Positions 55,320-63,110 of a stretch of DNA of 64,000 nt are shown piece after piece. Source of the stretch: Dethiosulfatarculus sandiegensis. GTDB lineage: Bacteria > Desulfobacterota > Desulfarculia > Desulfarculales > Desulfarculaceae. The stretch spans positions 124,001 through 188,000 of the forward strand of contig NZ_AZAC01000004.1 in NCBI RefSeq assembly GCF_000931935.2. Direction: 5' to 3'. How positions within the stretch are numbered: the first letter of the stretch is position 1; every line of letters begins with the position of its first letter. The translations under genes and the position numbers were made by a program. Under the pieces are notes generated by a model. It made no database searches and was not told the origin of the DNA. It saw only the letters and a list, made by a program, of their open reading frames with translations.

Positions 55320-55520
55320 TTATATGTATTTTTTCCATTCTCCGGCTGCCAGGTCATTATAAAATGCTTTTAGCCTTTCCGGGCTTCCCACCCATCTGCC
55401 GTTTATTTTATTTATGGGCATGCCGGGGTAGAGTTGTTTGTGCTTGCGTACAGTAGCTTGACTGTAACCCGTAAAAAGAGCCACTGAGGCCAATCCGTTC
55501 AAATGGGCGCTTTTTTCCAT
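55320..55520 (-). CDS. Small helix-turn-helix protein, excisionase/AlpA-like
   Basis: A 66-residue protein with a helix-turn-helix-like core (GLASVALFTGYSQATVRKHK) and a wing (MPINKINGRWVGSPERLKAF), like the small DNA-binding proteins of phages and integrative elements. The start at 55518-55520 has GGGGGG upstream; a longer frame to 55616 is less likely. The family is uncertain. It borders an AT-rich region with an XRE regulator and an IS remnant, which suggests acquired DNA. Confidence 0.55.
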   Translation of the reverse strand: MEKSAHLNGLASVALFTGYSQATVRKHKQLYPGMPINKINGRWVGSPERLKAFYNDLAAGEWKKYI

Positions 55521-55616
55521 TTTTTCCCCCCGAAAAGAAATAGTCTTGCAGTTTAAACTTAAATTTGGCTCCAGGTCATAGGCCGTTGCTTTGCCAGGGC
55601 CTATGACAACGATCAA

Positions 55617-56112
55617 AGAGAGAGTCTGTATACGGTTTTCTTATATTTTTACGACTCCGCCTTTTGGGATGAAAATTTGTAGTGACTACCATTTTTTGTA
55701 AATAGACGATAATATGAAATAGATTAGATATATAAATTTTATTTTTAATTTCAAAATTTAAAAATTCTCTATTATCTTTTTACTTAAAAAGAAAAGGCCA
55801 ATATAATTTAAAGATAAAGGTTTGTAGCTTGTGCCAATTAAGTATGTTAATTCAGTGTATTGTGAAAAAATGCATAAATTTGGAGTGGAAAGCCAACTAA
55901 GCAATGAGTCCTGCCACGGCTTGGATTATTCAGATTTATCTTGTGCAAATATATATGTTTTATGCTATGAGTAATCATGACTTTGATACTCGGATAAAGT
56001 TATGTTGCTTATAAACTATATGTGATGTCTTTTGCCTTAGTGTAGGCTTGACATAAACTAAACACGTAATACGTATTATGTCAACTCATTATAATACGCA
56101 AAAAGTTTAATA
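55617..56112. other. AT-rich gap before the XRE regulator
   Basis: About 500 bases with far more A and T than its surroundings and no convincing frame. It may be a relic of acquired DNA. Its right end contains the regulatory sites of the XRE gene. Confidence 0.55.
56048..56095 (+). promoter_or_regulatory. Operator region of the XRE gene
   Basis: TTGACATAA (56048-56056) and TTATGTCAA (56076-56084) form an inverted repeat, with the palindrome TAATACGTATTA (56067-56078) in between, and TATAAT at 56090-56095 is a likely -10 box. The start codon follows at 56113. The layout fits an autoregulated XRE repressor. Confidence 0.55.
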
Positions 56113-56751
56113 ATGCCTAAGAAACGAATTCAATTAGAAAAAAAGCAGGAGTTTTTAGCCCGCCTGTGTCAGGTCCGGAAAAGGGCCGGTTTTAAGCAGA
56201 GTCAAGTGGCCGAAAGGCTTGGGGTGAGTCAGGCTTCTTATGGCCGTTGGGAAAAAGGGGTTGATGATTTACCTATCGGCGCCTTGCCGATTTTGTCACG
56301 TTTATTTGGCTTGAGTATAGACTGGCTGCTCACCGGTCAAGATGTGCCTGCCCTGCCTGAAAAAGACCAGGACTCGGATGAGTGGGAATTAAATAAGCTG
56401 CAATCCCAAGTGGATTTTCTTTTACAACAAGAGGACCGCTTTTTGCGAAATGAGAAAAAGCATCTGGAGATCCGGCAGAAACTCCATGAAGAGAATGAGA
56501 GGCTCTGGCAAAGCCTAAGGGAAAAAGATGCCTTACTGAAAGAGACGGAATCAAAGCAAACATCCCAAGCAAAAAATCGATTTATTTCTGCTGATCAAAA
56601 TGAGCAGATGAAATTGATTTATGATGCCCTGCAACTTGAGGGGGAACTTGAGCCTGCCCACCTTTTGGAGGCCCTGGTCGGGCTGAGCAATATTCTGAAG
56701 GTCATGGCTGGAGAACCCGGCAATAAAAAGGGGCAAAAAAAGGCGGTGTAG
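56113..56751 (+). CDS. XRE-family regulator with coiled-coil tail
   Basis: A 212-residue protein. The Cro/CI-type helix-turn-helix is at ~15-75 (RKRAGFKQSQVAERLGVSQA, SYGRWEKGVDDLPIGALPIL). A glutamate- and lysine-rich coiled coil (~95-155) and a short helical tail follow. The tail has no enzymatic motif. It is phage- or element-like in type, and the neighbourhood (AT-rich gap, operators, IS remnant) supports acquisition. Its terminator was probably the hairpin now split by the IS element. Confidence 0.8.
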   Translation: MPKKRIQLEKKQEFLARLCQVRKRAGFKQSQVAERLGVSQASYGRWEKGVDDLPIGALPILSRLFGLSIDWLLTGQDVPALPEKDQDSDEWELNKLQSQVDFLLQQEDRFLRNEKKHLEIRQKLHEENERLWQSLREKDALLKETESKQTSQAKNRFISADQNEQMKLIYDALQLEGELEPAHLLEALVGLSNILKVMAGEPGNKKGQKKAV

Positions 56752-56839
56752 GGAAAAGGACTTTTCCCGGCGGCGCGCATCGGGCTCAGGTTATCAGCAT
56801 GGAAAAATGGCTAAAACATAAGGGACGGGACGCATAAAA

Positions 56840-56861
56840 AACGGAGGCTTAAAAGCCTCCG
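56840..56861. repeat. Left copy of the IS target duplication (hairpin terminator)
   Basis: This 22-bp sequence, containing the palindrome CGGAGGCTTAAAAGCCTCCG and preceded by a tract of A, abuts the left end of the IS element. It matches the right copy (57897-57918) at 21 of 22 positions. Read on the minus strand it is an intrinsic terminator with a T tract. Confidence 0.75.
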
Positions 56862-57896
56862 CAGGCTGTTGACAAAGTCCTCGCCTATCGGCGGGGATTT
56901 TTTTATTATGAGTGATACTAAAAGAACAGGGCTATAAACAGACAGAGTTTGAATTTGTGAGCATCGTGGAGTTGGTTCCACAGGACCACTTACTTCGTAA
57001 AATAGATAAAGCCATTGATTTTAGTTTTATCCGTGATCGGGTAAGGGATTTATACAGTCCTGATAATGGCCGTCCTGCTTTAGATCCAGTGGTTTTATTC
57101 AAGATGCTCTTTATTGGTTACCTTTTCGGTATTCGCAGCGAACGTCAGTTGGTCGGGGATATTCAGGTCAAAGTAGCGTATCGCCGGTTTTTGGGTCTTG
57201 GTCTTCGGGAGAAGGTGCCATACGCCTCCACTTTGAGTCAGAATCGCCGTCGGCGTTTTTCCGAGAGCACGATATAACAGGACATATTCGACGAGATAGT
57301 GTTTTTGGCCATTTGTCGTGAGATGGTGGGAAGTAAGACCCTTTACACTGATTCTACTCACCTCAACGCATCAGCCAATAAAAATAAATTCAAGAAGCGG
57401 CAAGTGAAAAAGTCAACCAAGAGCTACCTCGCCACTGCAAACTGCTTTGTCAGTGCCCCCAAAGCGCCAATCAGATCAAGGTGATTACACGTCACGTCTG
57501 GCAGGATCACGTTGCTAAGGTGAATGCCAACCGACTCGGTGAACACGGTAAGAAAATTTACAAGCGCAGGAAAGAAAGCGTGGAACGAAGCTTTGCGGAC
57601 TCAAAGCAACTCCACGGGCACCGATATGCCCGCATGGGTGGACTGGCCAAAGTCAGGGAACAGGGTCTGCTCTGCGCCGCCTGCCAGAACATGAAAAAAA
57701 CCGCCCTGGCTATGGGGAGCTATTTAGGCGGGAAAGGAGGTAATAGCCCTTTTCCGTTATTTATTTTGTCTATATTAAGGCTGAAAAACCCGCGTGGACC
57801 CGTTTTCTGTAATTATTGCCGCCCAACATTTCTAAAACCGTAAAAGACAAGACATAGACAAACCGGGTCGAAACGACCCGGTTTGTCAGCAATCTG
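56862..57896 (+). mobile_element. IS1182-type element, internally deleted
   Basis: Bounded by terminal inverted repeats CAGGCTGTTGACAAA (56862-56876) and TTTGTCAGCAATCTG (57882-57896), which match at 12 of 15 positions when one is reversed. A perfect 14-base hairpin (57857-57887, GACAAACCGGGTCG) lies at the right end. The size of about 1.03 kb is well below a full IS1182-family element (usually 1.6 kb or more), and the transposase is broken, so it cannot move on its own. Confidence 0.75.
56912..57843 (+). pseudogene. IS1182-family transposase, broken
   Basis: The N-terminal part (VPQDHLLRKIDKAIDFSFI, NGRPALDPVVLFKMLFIGYL, AYRRFLGLGL) is clearly an IS1182-type transposase. An in-frame TAA at 57273-57275 interrupts it; the same frame continues with LYTDSTHLNASANKNKFKKR, then stops, and a shifted frame from about 57450 restores the C-terminus (VITRHVWQDHVAKVNANRLG, RRKESVERSFADSKQLHGHR). 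The middle, which should hold the second catalytic aspartate, is missing, so there is one nonsense change plus a deletion with frameshift. Confidence 0.85.
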
Positions 57897-57918
57897 AACG
57901 GAGGCTTAAAAGCCTTCG
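57897..57918. repeat. Right copy of the IS target duplication (hairpin terminator)
   Basis: The 22-bp copy abuts the right end of the element and contains CGGAGGCTTAAAAGCCTTCG, followed by TTTTTTATT, so on the plus strand it is a terminator. It differs from the left copy by one base. Confidence 0.75.
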
Positions 57919-57931
57919 TTTTTTATTGGGA

Positions 57932-58708
57932 TCAGAAATACCAGCGCAGGCCGATGCCACCAGCAAAGGTATCCAGATCATAGGTGAACTGCCTGGACCT
58001 GAAAACGTCTCTGCCGTTGTTAAAGGCCAAGGTGTAGTCCACGTTGGTCTCGGCCTGCACCCACCTGATATCCAGGTTAAGGGCCAGTGAGTCGGTGAGG
58101 AAGATATCCACACCCACGCCATAGGTGAATCCGAAGGTGTCTTCGGTTTTCATGTTCCTGTGGTAGCCGCCCCTGTACTGGGCCATCCATTCATAGGGAT
58201 CCACATCCGCGGGCCTTTGGGCCATCCACGATTCATAGGTTCCGCTGTTGGGATAACCGTATCTCCACCAGTTTTCCTCTTCAAACTGGGGGTTCACATA
58301 GACCACTCCGGCCACGGCGTAGGGCACTACGCCTTTCAAAATATCAATGGGATAACGGGCGGTGACACCGGCGGTAAGGCCCTGCCATTTTAGATGACCG
58401 TCTTTTTCCATTTTGGCTTCATAGTAGTCCCACTCGAGCACCAGACCGAAGTAGTCGTTAAAAAGGTACTGGGCATTGACGTTGGTGGGATACCAGTAGC
58501 TTTTTTCGTCTACTGTGTTGTCCAGGATGGTTCCCACAAATGCCTTGTCTCCGGACAGTTCCCAGGCCTTTATGCGGACGCCTATGGAAAAGTGTTTGAA
58601 CAGTTCATCTGATTTGTCGTCATCCTGCTGGGCCGCCATAGCCTGGGGCGCGCAAAGGGCCAAGGCCAAGGTGAGCAGCATGAAAAGGCGTAATACTGGC
58701 TTTCGCAT
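57932..58708 (-). CDS. Outer-membrane beta-barrel protein
   Basis: A 258-residue exported protein. The signal peptide ends near CAPQAMA. The body is rich in alternating aromatic and polar segments, with the final strand FAGGIGLRWYF ending in phenylalanine, as for BAM-inserted porins. The pattern resembles OmpW/OmpA-type small barrels (eight strands) but I do not assign a specific family. The middle insertion is tryptophan- and tyrosine-rich. GGGGAGA precedes the ATG. The former terminator lies behind it, split by the IS element. Confidence 0.75.
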   Translation of the reverse strand: MRKPVLRLFMLLTLALALCAPQAMAAQQDDDKSDELFKHFSIGVRIKAWELSGDKAFVGTILDNTVDEKSYWYPTNVNAQYLFNDYFGLVLEWDYYEAKMEKDGHLKWQGLTAGVTARYPIDILKGVVPYAVAGVVYVNPQFEEENWWRYGYPNSGTYESWMAQRPADVDPYEWMAQYRGGYHRNMKTEDTFGFTYGVGVDIFLTDSLALNLDIRWVQAETNVDYTLAFNNGRDVFRSRQFTYDLDTFAGGIGLRWYF

Positions 58709-59000
58709 GATTCTCCCCGCTTACTCGGATTTTTTTGCCACCCCATATAACTAGCTGTATTCATTATAAATTATGCCATACAGCCCATAGGGCGAGTTTT
58801 AATTGCAATGTCCGCTAGGATCTGGGCGTTGCAGTGAACAGGAGGAGCCGCTCCTCCAAGACCTCACACTATATATCACGCGACCGGTAAAACTGGCAAA
58901 TTCTAGTTTTTTCCGATGGCTTTGCGATACGTTCTATTGCCCTATACTGAATATCTTCCACACGTGGGTCAATCGCAAAAAAACAAGTCAAGGTATTTTG

Positions 59001-60095
59001 TTAATTACGGCACTGGAAATGCCGGTTAAAGGGGTCAAAAGGTATTTCAATCGCCAGAACTTCAGTGAATCCGGCCTGGGCAAGCATCTCTTCCGCCTTT
59101 TGTCTTCCCCACATCATACCCAGCCCCCGGCCCTGGTCGTTCAATCCCTGGGGCAGGCAGTGCATCATACTAACCGCATATAAAAAAGGCCCCATGGGAT
59201 GCTCCAGGTTTCCCTGATGCCCGCTCTGAGCTGCTATTTCCACCATGGAGAACAGGCCGCCCGGCTTCAGCATGTGGCGCACCCCCAAAAGGGCCTGGTC
59301 CGGATGGGGCTGGTCATGAATGGCGTCAAATGCGGTGATATAGTCAAAGCGTTCAGATAAAGAGCTCTCCTCTTTAACCACAGCCGCGTCAAGAATTTGA
59401 AAATCCAGGTTGGTCAGCCCGGCTTCTGCCACCCGTTCGCGGGCCAGTTCTATGGCTTGGCTGGAGATATCCATGCCCATGAAAGAGCTGTTGGGAAAGG
59501 CCTTGGCCATTATAAAGGGAGCCAGGCCGCTGCCGCATCCCAGGTCGCATACGTTGATTCCCTTTTTAAGTGCGCTTACCAGCCTGCCTTTATCCACCGC
59601 GGGTAAAAAGGTTTGCAAAAGGGTCTGTTGGTGTTTGGCATCGGCCAGTTCTCCCATGAAGGCCTGAAAATCCGGATAATTTTCCGGCGGCACTCCACTG
59701 CCTGTCTCAAAGGCCTTTTCCACACTTCTTTGGGCGCAGGCAGTTAACATGGGGATCTCCTGGGTGTAAACCCCAAGGTTTAAGTCCGATCCCTTTAGCA
59801 GGTAGGCCCGATGCTCGAAAGGCAGGTGATATGTCTCCTCGCCTTGGGGAGTTACGGTTAACTCGACCACCTTGCCGGTGGCCATTATCCCCAGCCATTC
59901 ATGGAGATAGCGTTCGGAAACCCCGGCCCTCTCGGCCAGCTCCCCACAACTCCGGGGGGCGTCAAAGGCCGCCATAGCCTCAAAAAGACCCAGCCTGTAG
60001 CCCAGGCCCATGGCCAGGTTCAGGGCTCCGTAGTTCAGCACCTCAGACATTTTTCGCTCAAAGCGTTCTTTTTTTTCCTCGTTCAGCTCCGCCAT
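59001..60095 (-). CDS. Class I SAM-dependent methyltransferase with N-terminal winged helix
   Basis: A 364-residue protein. The N-terminal ~100 residues are helical with a winged-helix look (LFEAMAAFDAPRSCGELAER, RAGVSERYLHEWLG), as in Rv2258c-like methyltransferases and O-methyltransferases. The SAM-binding motif I is VCDLGCGSGLAPF near residue 183, with FMGMDISSQAIELAR after it and FDYITAFDAIHDQPHP for the later motifs. Substrate is not evident. It lies between the OMP and BHMT-like genes on the same strand, with gaps of ~290 and ~350 bases, so no operon is implied. Confidence 0.85.
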   Translation of the reverse strand: MAELNEEKKERFERKMSEVLNYGALNLAMGLGYRLGLFEAMAAFDAPRSCGELAERAGVSERYLHEWLGIMATGKVVELTVTPQGEETYHLPFEHRAYLLKGSDLNLGVYTQEIPMLTACAQRSVEKAFETGSGVPPENYPDFQAFMGELADAKHQQTLLQTFLPAVDKGRLVSALKKGINVCDLGCGSGLAPFIMAKAFPNSSFMGMDISSQAIELARERVAEAGLTNLDFQILDAAVVKEESSLSERFDYITAFDAIHDQPHPDQALLGVRHMLKPGGLFSMVEIAAQSGHQGNLEHPMGPFLYAVSMMHCLPQGLNDQGRGLGMMWGRQKAEEMLAQAGFTEVLAIEIPFDPFNRHFQCRN

Positions 60096-60443
60096 TTTTA
60101 TTTAAGCTCCAGTATAAATAGAAAACCAGGGTGATTTTTAAAGTGAATACGCATTGATTTTGGAAATTAATTTTACCGTTTAAAAATTTAGCCCTATAAC
60201 ATGTCTTGGGACCAGGCAGGGATAAAAAGCGCTCCCTGAAATCCCTAAACAATACCAGCCAAAGAATATACCAAGACCGGCCGGTGCCTGAAACCGCACC
60301 GCAGTATTAACAGCCGGGTCGAGTTGTAAACGGGTTTAAGGCAAGGTGTGTTTTTTTCCGGACCTTGAATAGACCCGAAGCTGGGGTGTCTGATTGTCCT
60401 CTTTGAAAAACGGTTTCCTTGGAGATCGGTTTAAAGGAGCCAG
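60096..60443. other. Intergenic gap between the methyltransferase and BHMT-like genes
   Basis: About 350 bases; both neighbours are on the minus strand. No reading frame, terminator with T tract or promoter can be supported. Confidence 0.5.
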
Positions 60444-61508
60444 TCAGGCCTTTCCCCTCAGGTCCTCGCGGGTAAAGAGCAGGCCGGGGTCATCTCCGAA
60501 AAGAAAGTGTTTTTTCATATTGGGGGAATAGCGCGAGGCAGGGGGCTTACGCCCCAACTGCTCTGCCATGGTCCTTATATGAACCGGGCAACAGCCGCAG
60601 CAAAGACCGATGTATTTAACCCCCATGTCAAGGGCCTTTTGGGCAAAATCCGCAGTCTCATAGCGGTTCAGTAAAAAAGGGTCCAAGGCAGTGGGAAAGG
60701 TCATGTTGTTCGGCAACCGACAGGAGGCCCAGTGATCGTGCATATGGAAGAAGGTCGGCTCTGACGGAGTCGTACGGTAGGGCACCGGCAGGGCGGCCAC
60801 CGGGCAGCTTACCTTTTCCCTGATCTTGGCGATATGCGGCAGCATGGTGGCCGGTCCCCGGAAGCAATTCATGCCGACCACATCCGCCCCCATATCTTCA
60901 AGGCGTTGACAGGCTTGCTCCACTGTGAACCCGTCTGAGAGTATGCCTTGGGCGTAAAGTCCAAAGGTTACAACCGCGGGCAGATTGTATTTTTTTATCA
61001 TTTCAAGGGCCAGGGCTGCCTCGCCAAGGTGGTAAAAGGTTTCGGCAATTACAAAATCGACTTCAGCTTCCGCCGACCAGATCAGCATCTCCTCAAACAT
61101 GGATCTGACCATTTTTTCAGACTGGGCGTCACCCGGCTTATAGATGTTTGAGTTGGAGAGGTTGCCGGCCACCAACGGGGGCTCACCTTTCGCTTCTTGG
61201 GCCACCTCTTTGGCTATGCTGAGGGCCGCCCGGTTAAGGGGCTCCAATAAGCCTTCCTTACCGATCAGACGCATCTTTTCGCGGTGGGCGTAATAGGTGA
61301 AAGCCTCAATTACATCAGTACCGCAGTCCAGAAATTCCCGGTGCAGCTCTTTTAAGGCGTTTGGGTTTTCAAGGGCCACCTCTGGTACAAAGGTCCCTGC
61401 CTGCAATCGCCCCCTGCGCTCCAGTTCAAAAAGATAGCCTTCAGCCACCAGCACGAAATCCTTTTGTAAACGCGTGGCCAGATCGGCTTTGGGGGGCGTT
61501 TCGGACAT
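60444..61508 (-). CDS. Betaine-homocysteine S-methyltransferase-like protein
   Basis: A 354-residue zinc-dependent homocysteine S-methyltransferase family member. The three zinc cysteines are Cys215 (VGMNCFRGPA) and Cys303-Cys304 (GLCCGCCPVHIRTM). The barrel start LVAEGYLFELERRG fits the family, and the sequence is closer to betaine-homocysteine methyltransferases than to cobalamin-dependent MetH. AGGAGGAA precedes the ATG. Methyl donor is unproven; dimethylglycine-processing genes are not in the window. Confidence 0.8.
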   Translation of the reverse strand: MSETPPKADLATRLQKDFVLVAEGYLFELERRGRLQAGTFVPEVALENPNALKELHREFLDCGTDVIEAFTYYAHREKMRLIGKEGLLEPLNRAALSIAKEVAQEAKGEPPLVAGNLSNSNIYKPGDAQSEKMVRSMFEEMLIWSAEAEVDFVIAETFYHLGEAALALEMIKKYNLPAVVTFGLYAQGILSDGFTVEQACQRLEDMGADVVGMNCFRGPATMLPHIAKIREKVSCPVAALPVPYRTTPSEPTFFHMHDHWASCRLPNNMTFPTALDPFLLNRYETADFAQKALDMGVKYIGLCCGCCPVHIRTMAEQLGRKPPASRYSPNMKKHFLFGDDPGLLFTREDLRGKA

Positions 61509-61631
61509 GGGATTCCTCCTGAAATTACATTACAATAATCAGCATAACATTACCCGGTCTCCGGGTGAAAGCGACGATTGGCCCCTGAGTCTTCCGATCG
61601 GGAACACCGGGGAGAGGAAAGGCGGTTCAAA

Positions 61632-62252
61632 TTGGGTCGGCGTTTATTATTACTTTTGAGTTTAATGGTGGTTTGGGGAGGAATGGTTCTCACCTTTGCC
61701 GGTTTCAGCAAAGCTGCCGGGCCTTTTTACCGTTCTCCGGATTATTTATATAAACAGGCCCGGGAAAGGGCCGCTGTTTTGGACTCCAAGGCGCGCCTGG
61801 TTTTGGCTGCCTACAAACTTGGCAATGAAAAGGGGCTTTTTGAGCAGGGTGTGTTTGTATATCATTCACCCGGACTGGAAAGGGCGGGCGGCAGGTGGAA
61901 CTGCTACATGGTGGTTACAGGTCGATCCGCCCATTACAACCAAATCCGTCTTGCCCCCCCCAAAAGCGAGCTACCTGAGATTAATCCTGAAAAGCCCTTG
62001 CACATGGCCTGGGACTGGGTCTTGGGCTATTGGTGGAAAAAGCAAAAGAAACCTTATCTCAATGTGGTTTTGCGCCCGGCCCAAAAAAAGGAAAACCTGC
62101 CCCGCACCTGCAAGTGGGTCTGGGAATTTCATGCCCTGTCTCTTGATGAGGAGTGCCTGGTTTTTATTGATGCTTTAAAAATGCGCAGACTCAGGGCAAA
62201 TGTAATAAACGGGCCCGATCCCACTCCTCCGCCTGCATACCATTTTAAATAG
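61632..62252 (+). CDS. Exported protein of unknown function
   Basis: A ~206-residue protein. TTG at 61632 after AGGAAAGG gives a clean signal peptide (GRRLLLLLSLMVVWGGMVLT); the longer frame from TTG at 61578 adds 18 charged residues and is less likely. The mature part is rich in aromatic residues (AWDWVLGYWWKKQKKPYLNV) with no family I recognise. It converges on the exported protein at 62264 with an 11-base gap. Confidence 0.6.
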   Translation: MGRRLLLLLSLMVVWGGMVLTFAGFSKAAGPFYRSPDYLYKQARERAAVLDSKARLVLAAYKLGNEKGLFEQGVFVYHSPGLERAGGRWNCYMVVTGRSAHYNQIRLAPPKSELPEINPEKPLHMAWDWVLGYWWKKQKKPYLNVVLRPAQKKENLPRTCKWVWEFHALSLDEECLVFIDALKMRRLRANVINGPDPTPPPAYHFK

Positions 62253-62263
62253 TCAGGTCGGGT

Positions 62264-63019
62264 TCAGTTGGTTCCGCTCTCCACGCTTCCATGGCGTATT
62301 ATGCCGCCGCCCGGTTGCAAGCGGGTGTCTTGATTCCTTTGCAAAAGTTTGGGCGAAGTTTTCAGCTCAGGCAGGTTGTTTATTTCCCGAGTGTAGGTGG
62401 CGACAATCTTTCCGGGAGAATAGTTTTGCGGAATTTGGGCCTGTTTCAGAATTGGAGTGACTATTTTGGAGTAGACATCCTTGGGCATCGGGTGCACCGC
62501 CCCCAGGCGTGCCTTTCCCTGTTCCAGTTTAAATATGAGATCCCAGATCAAAGGGATCAATACCTGCTTTTCGGAGTTCGGGGCCATGCTCGGACCCGGG
62601 CCCAGTAATTTCACCCTGAGCCTGATTTCACCTTTTTTCGTGGTGTCCCACATTATTATTCTTTTGCTGATCAATACCTTGCCTTGAAAGGGATTAGGCG
62701 GCAAGGCCCGGGTTTTTTTTGTCCAGACTTGGGCCAGTTCATGGGCCTGGACTGTTTTTTGGATGGTGCTTTTGGGGAGAAAACTTAAAAACACAATTTC
62801 AGGGAGCAGATGTTCTTGAAAAAGGTGAGGGTTTTTGTTTTTTACCGCCCGGTTCATTTGGTCCAGGGCGTTGAGCAATTGCTCAGGGTTGGGGGTGATG
62901 CGGGGGATTGTTTTGGCTTGGGCGTTTGTGGACAAACCCGGGGAAAAGGTCAGGCATAAAAGGCAACAAAGCCATTTTAATGCGCAAAAAGCGTGGTTTT
63001 TCCATTGCTTAAAATACAT
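62264..63019 (-). CDS. Exported protein of unknown function
   Basis: A ~250-residue protein with a signal peptide (CLLCLTFSPGLSTNAQA). It may start at ATG 63017-63019 or TTG 63023-63025. The body is basic and contains LNALDQMNRAVKNKNPHLFQ, then QVLIPLIWDLIFKLEQGKAR; no conserved domain is recognised. It is divergent from the third exported protein at 63111, and their 90-base gap must hold both promoters. Confidence 0.6.
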   Translation of the reverse strand: MYFKQWKNHAFCALKWLCCLLCLTFSPGLSTNAQAKTIPRITPNPEQLLNALDQMNRAVKNKNPHLFQEHLLPEIVFLSFLPKSTIQKTVQAHELAQVWTKKTRALPPNPFQGKVLISKRIIMWDTTKKGEIRLRVKLLGPGPSMAPNSEKQVLIPLIWDLIFKLEQGKARLGAVHPMPKDVYSKIVTPILKQAQIPQNYSPGKIVATYTREINNLPELKTSPKLLQRNQDTRLQPGGGIIRHGSVESGTN

Positions 63020-63110
63020 GACCAAGCCTGGTTGTCTTAAGCCCCCTATAGTTTTATTATAAAGATAACAGTTTGTAATAAAACTATATTTTTCTTTTGC
63101 AGGCTATGAT

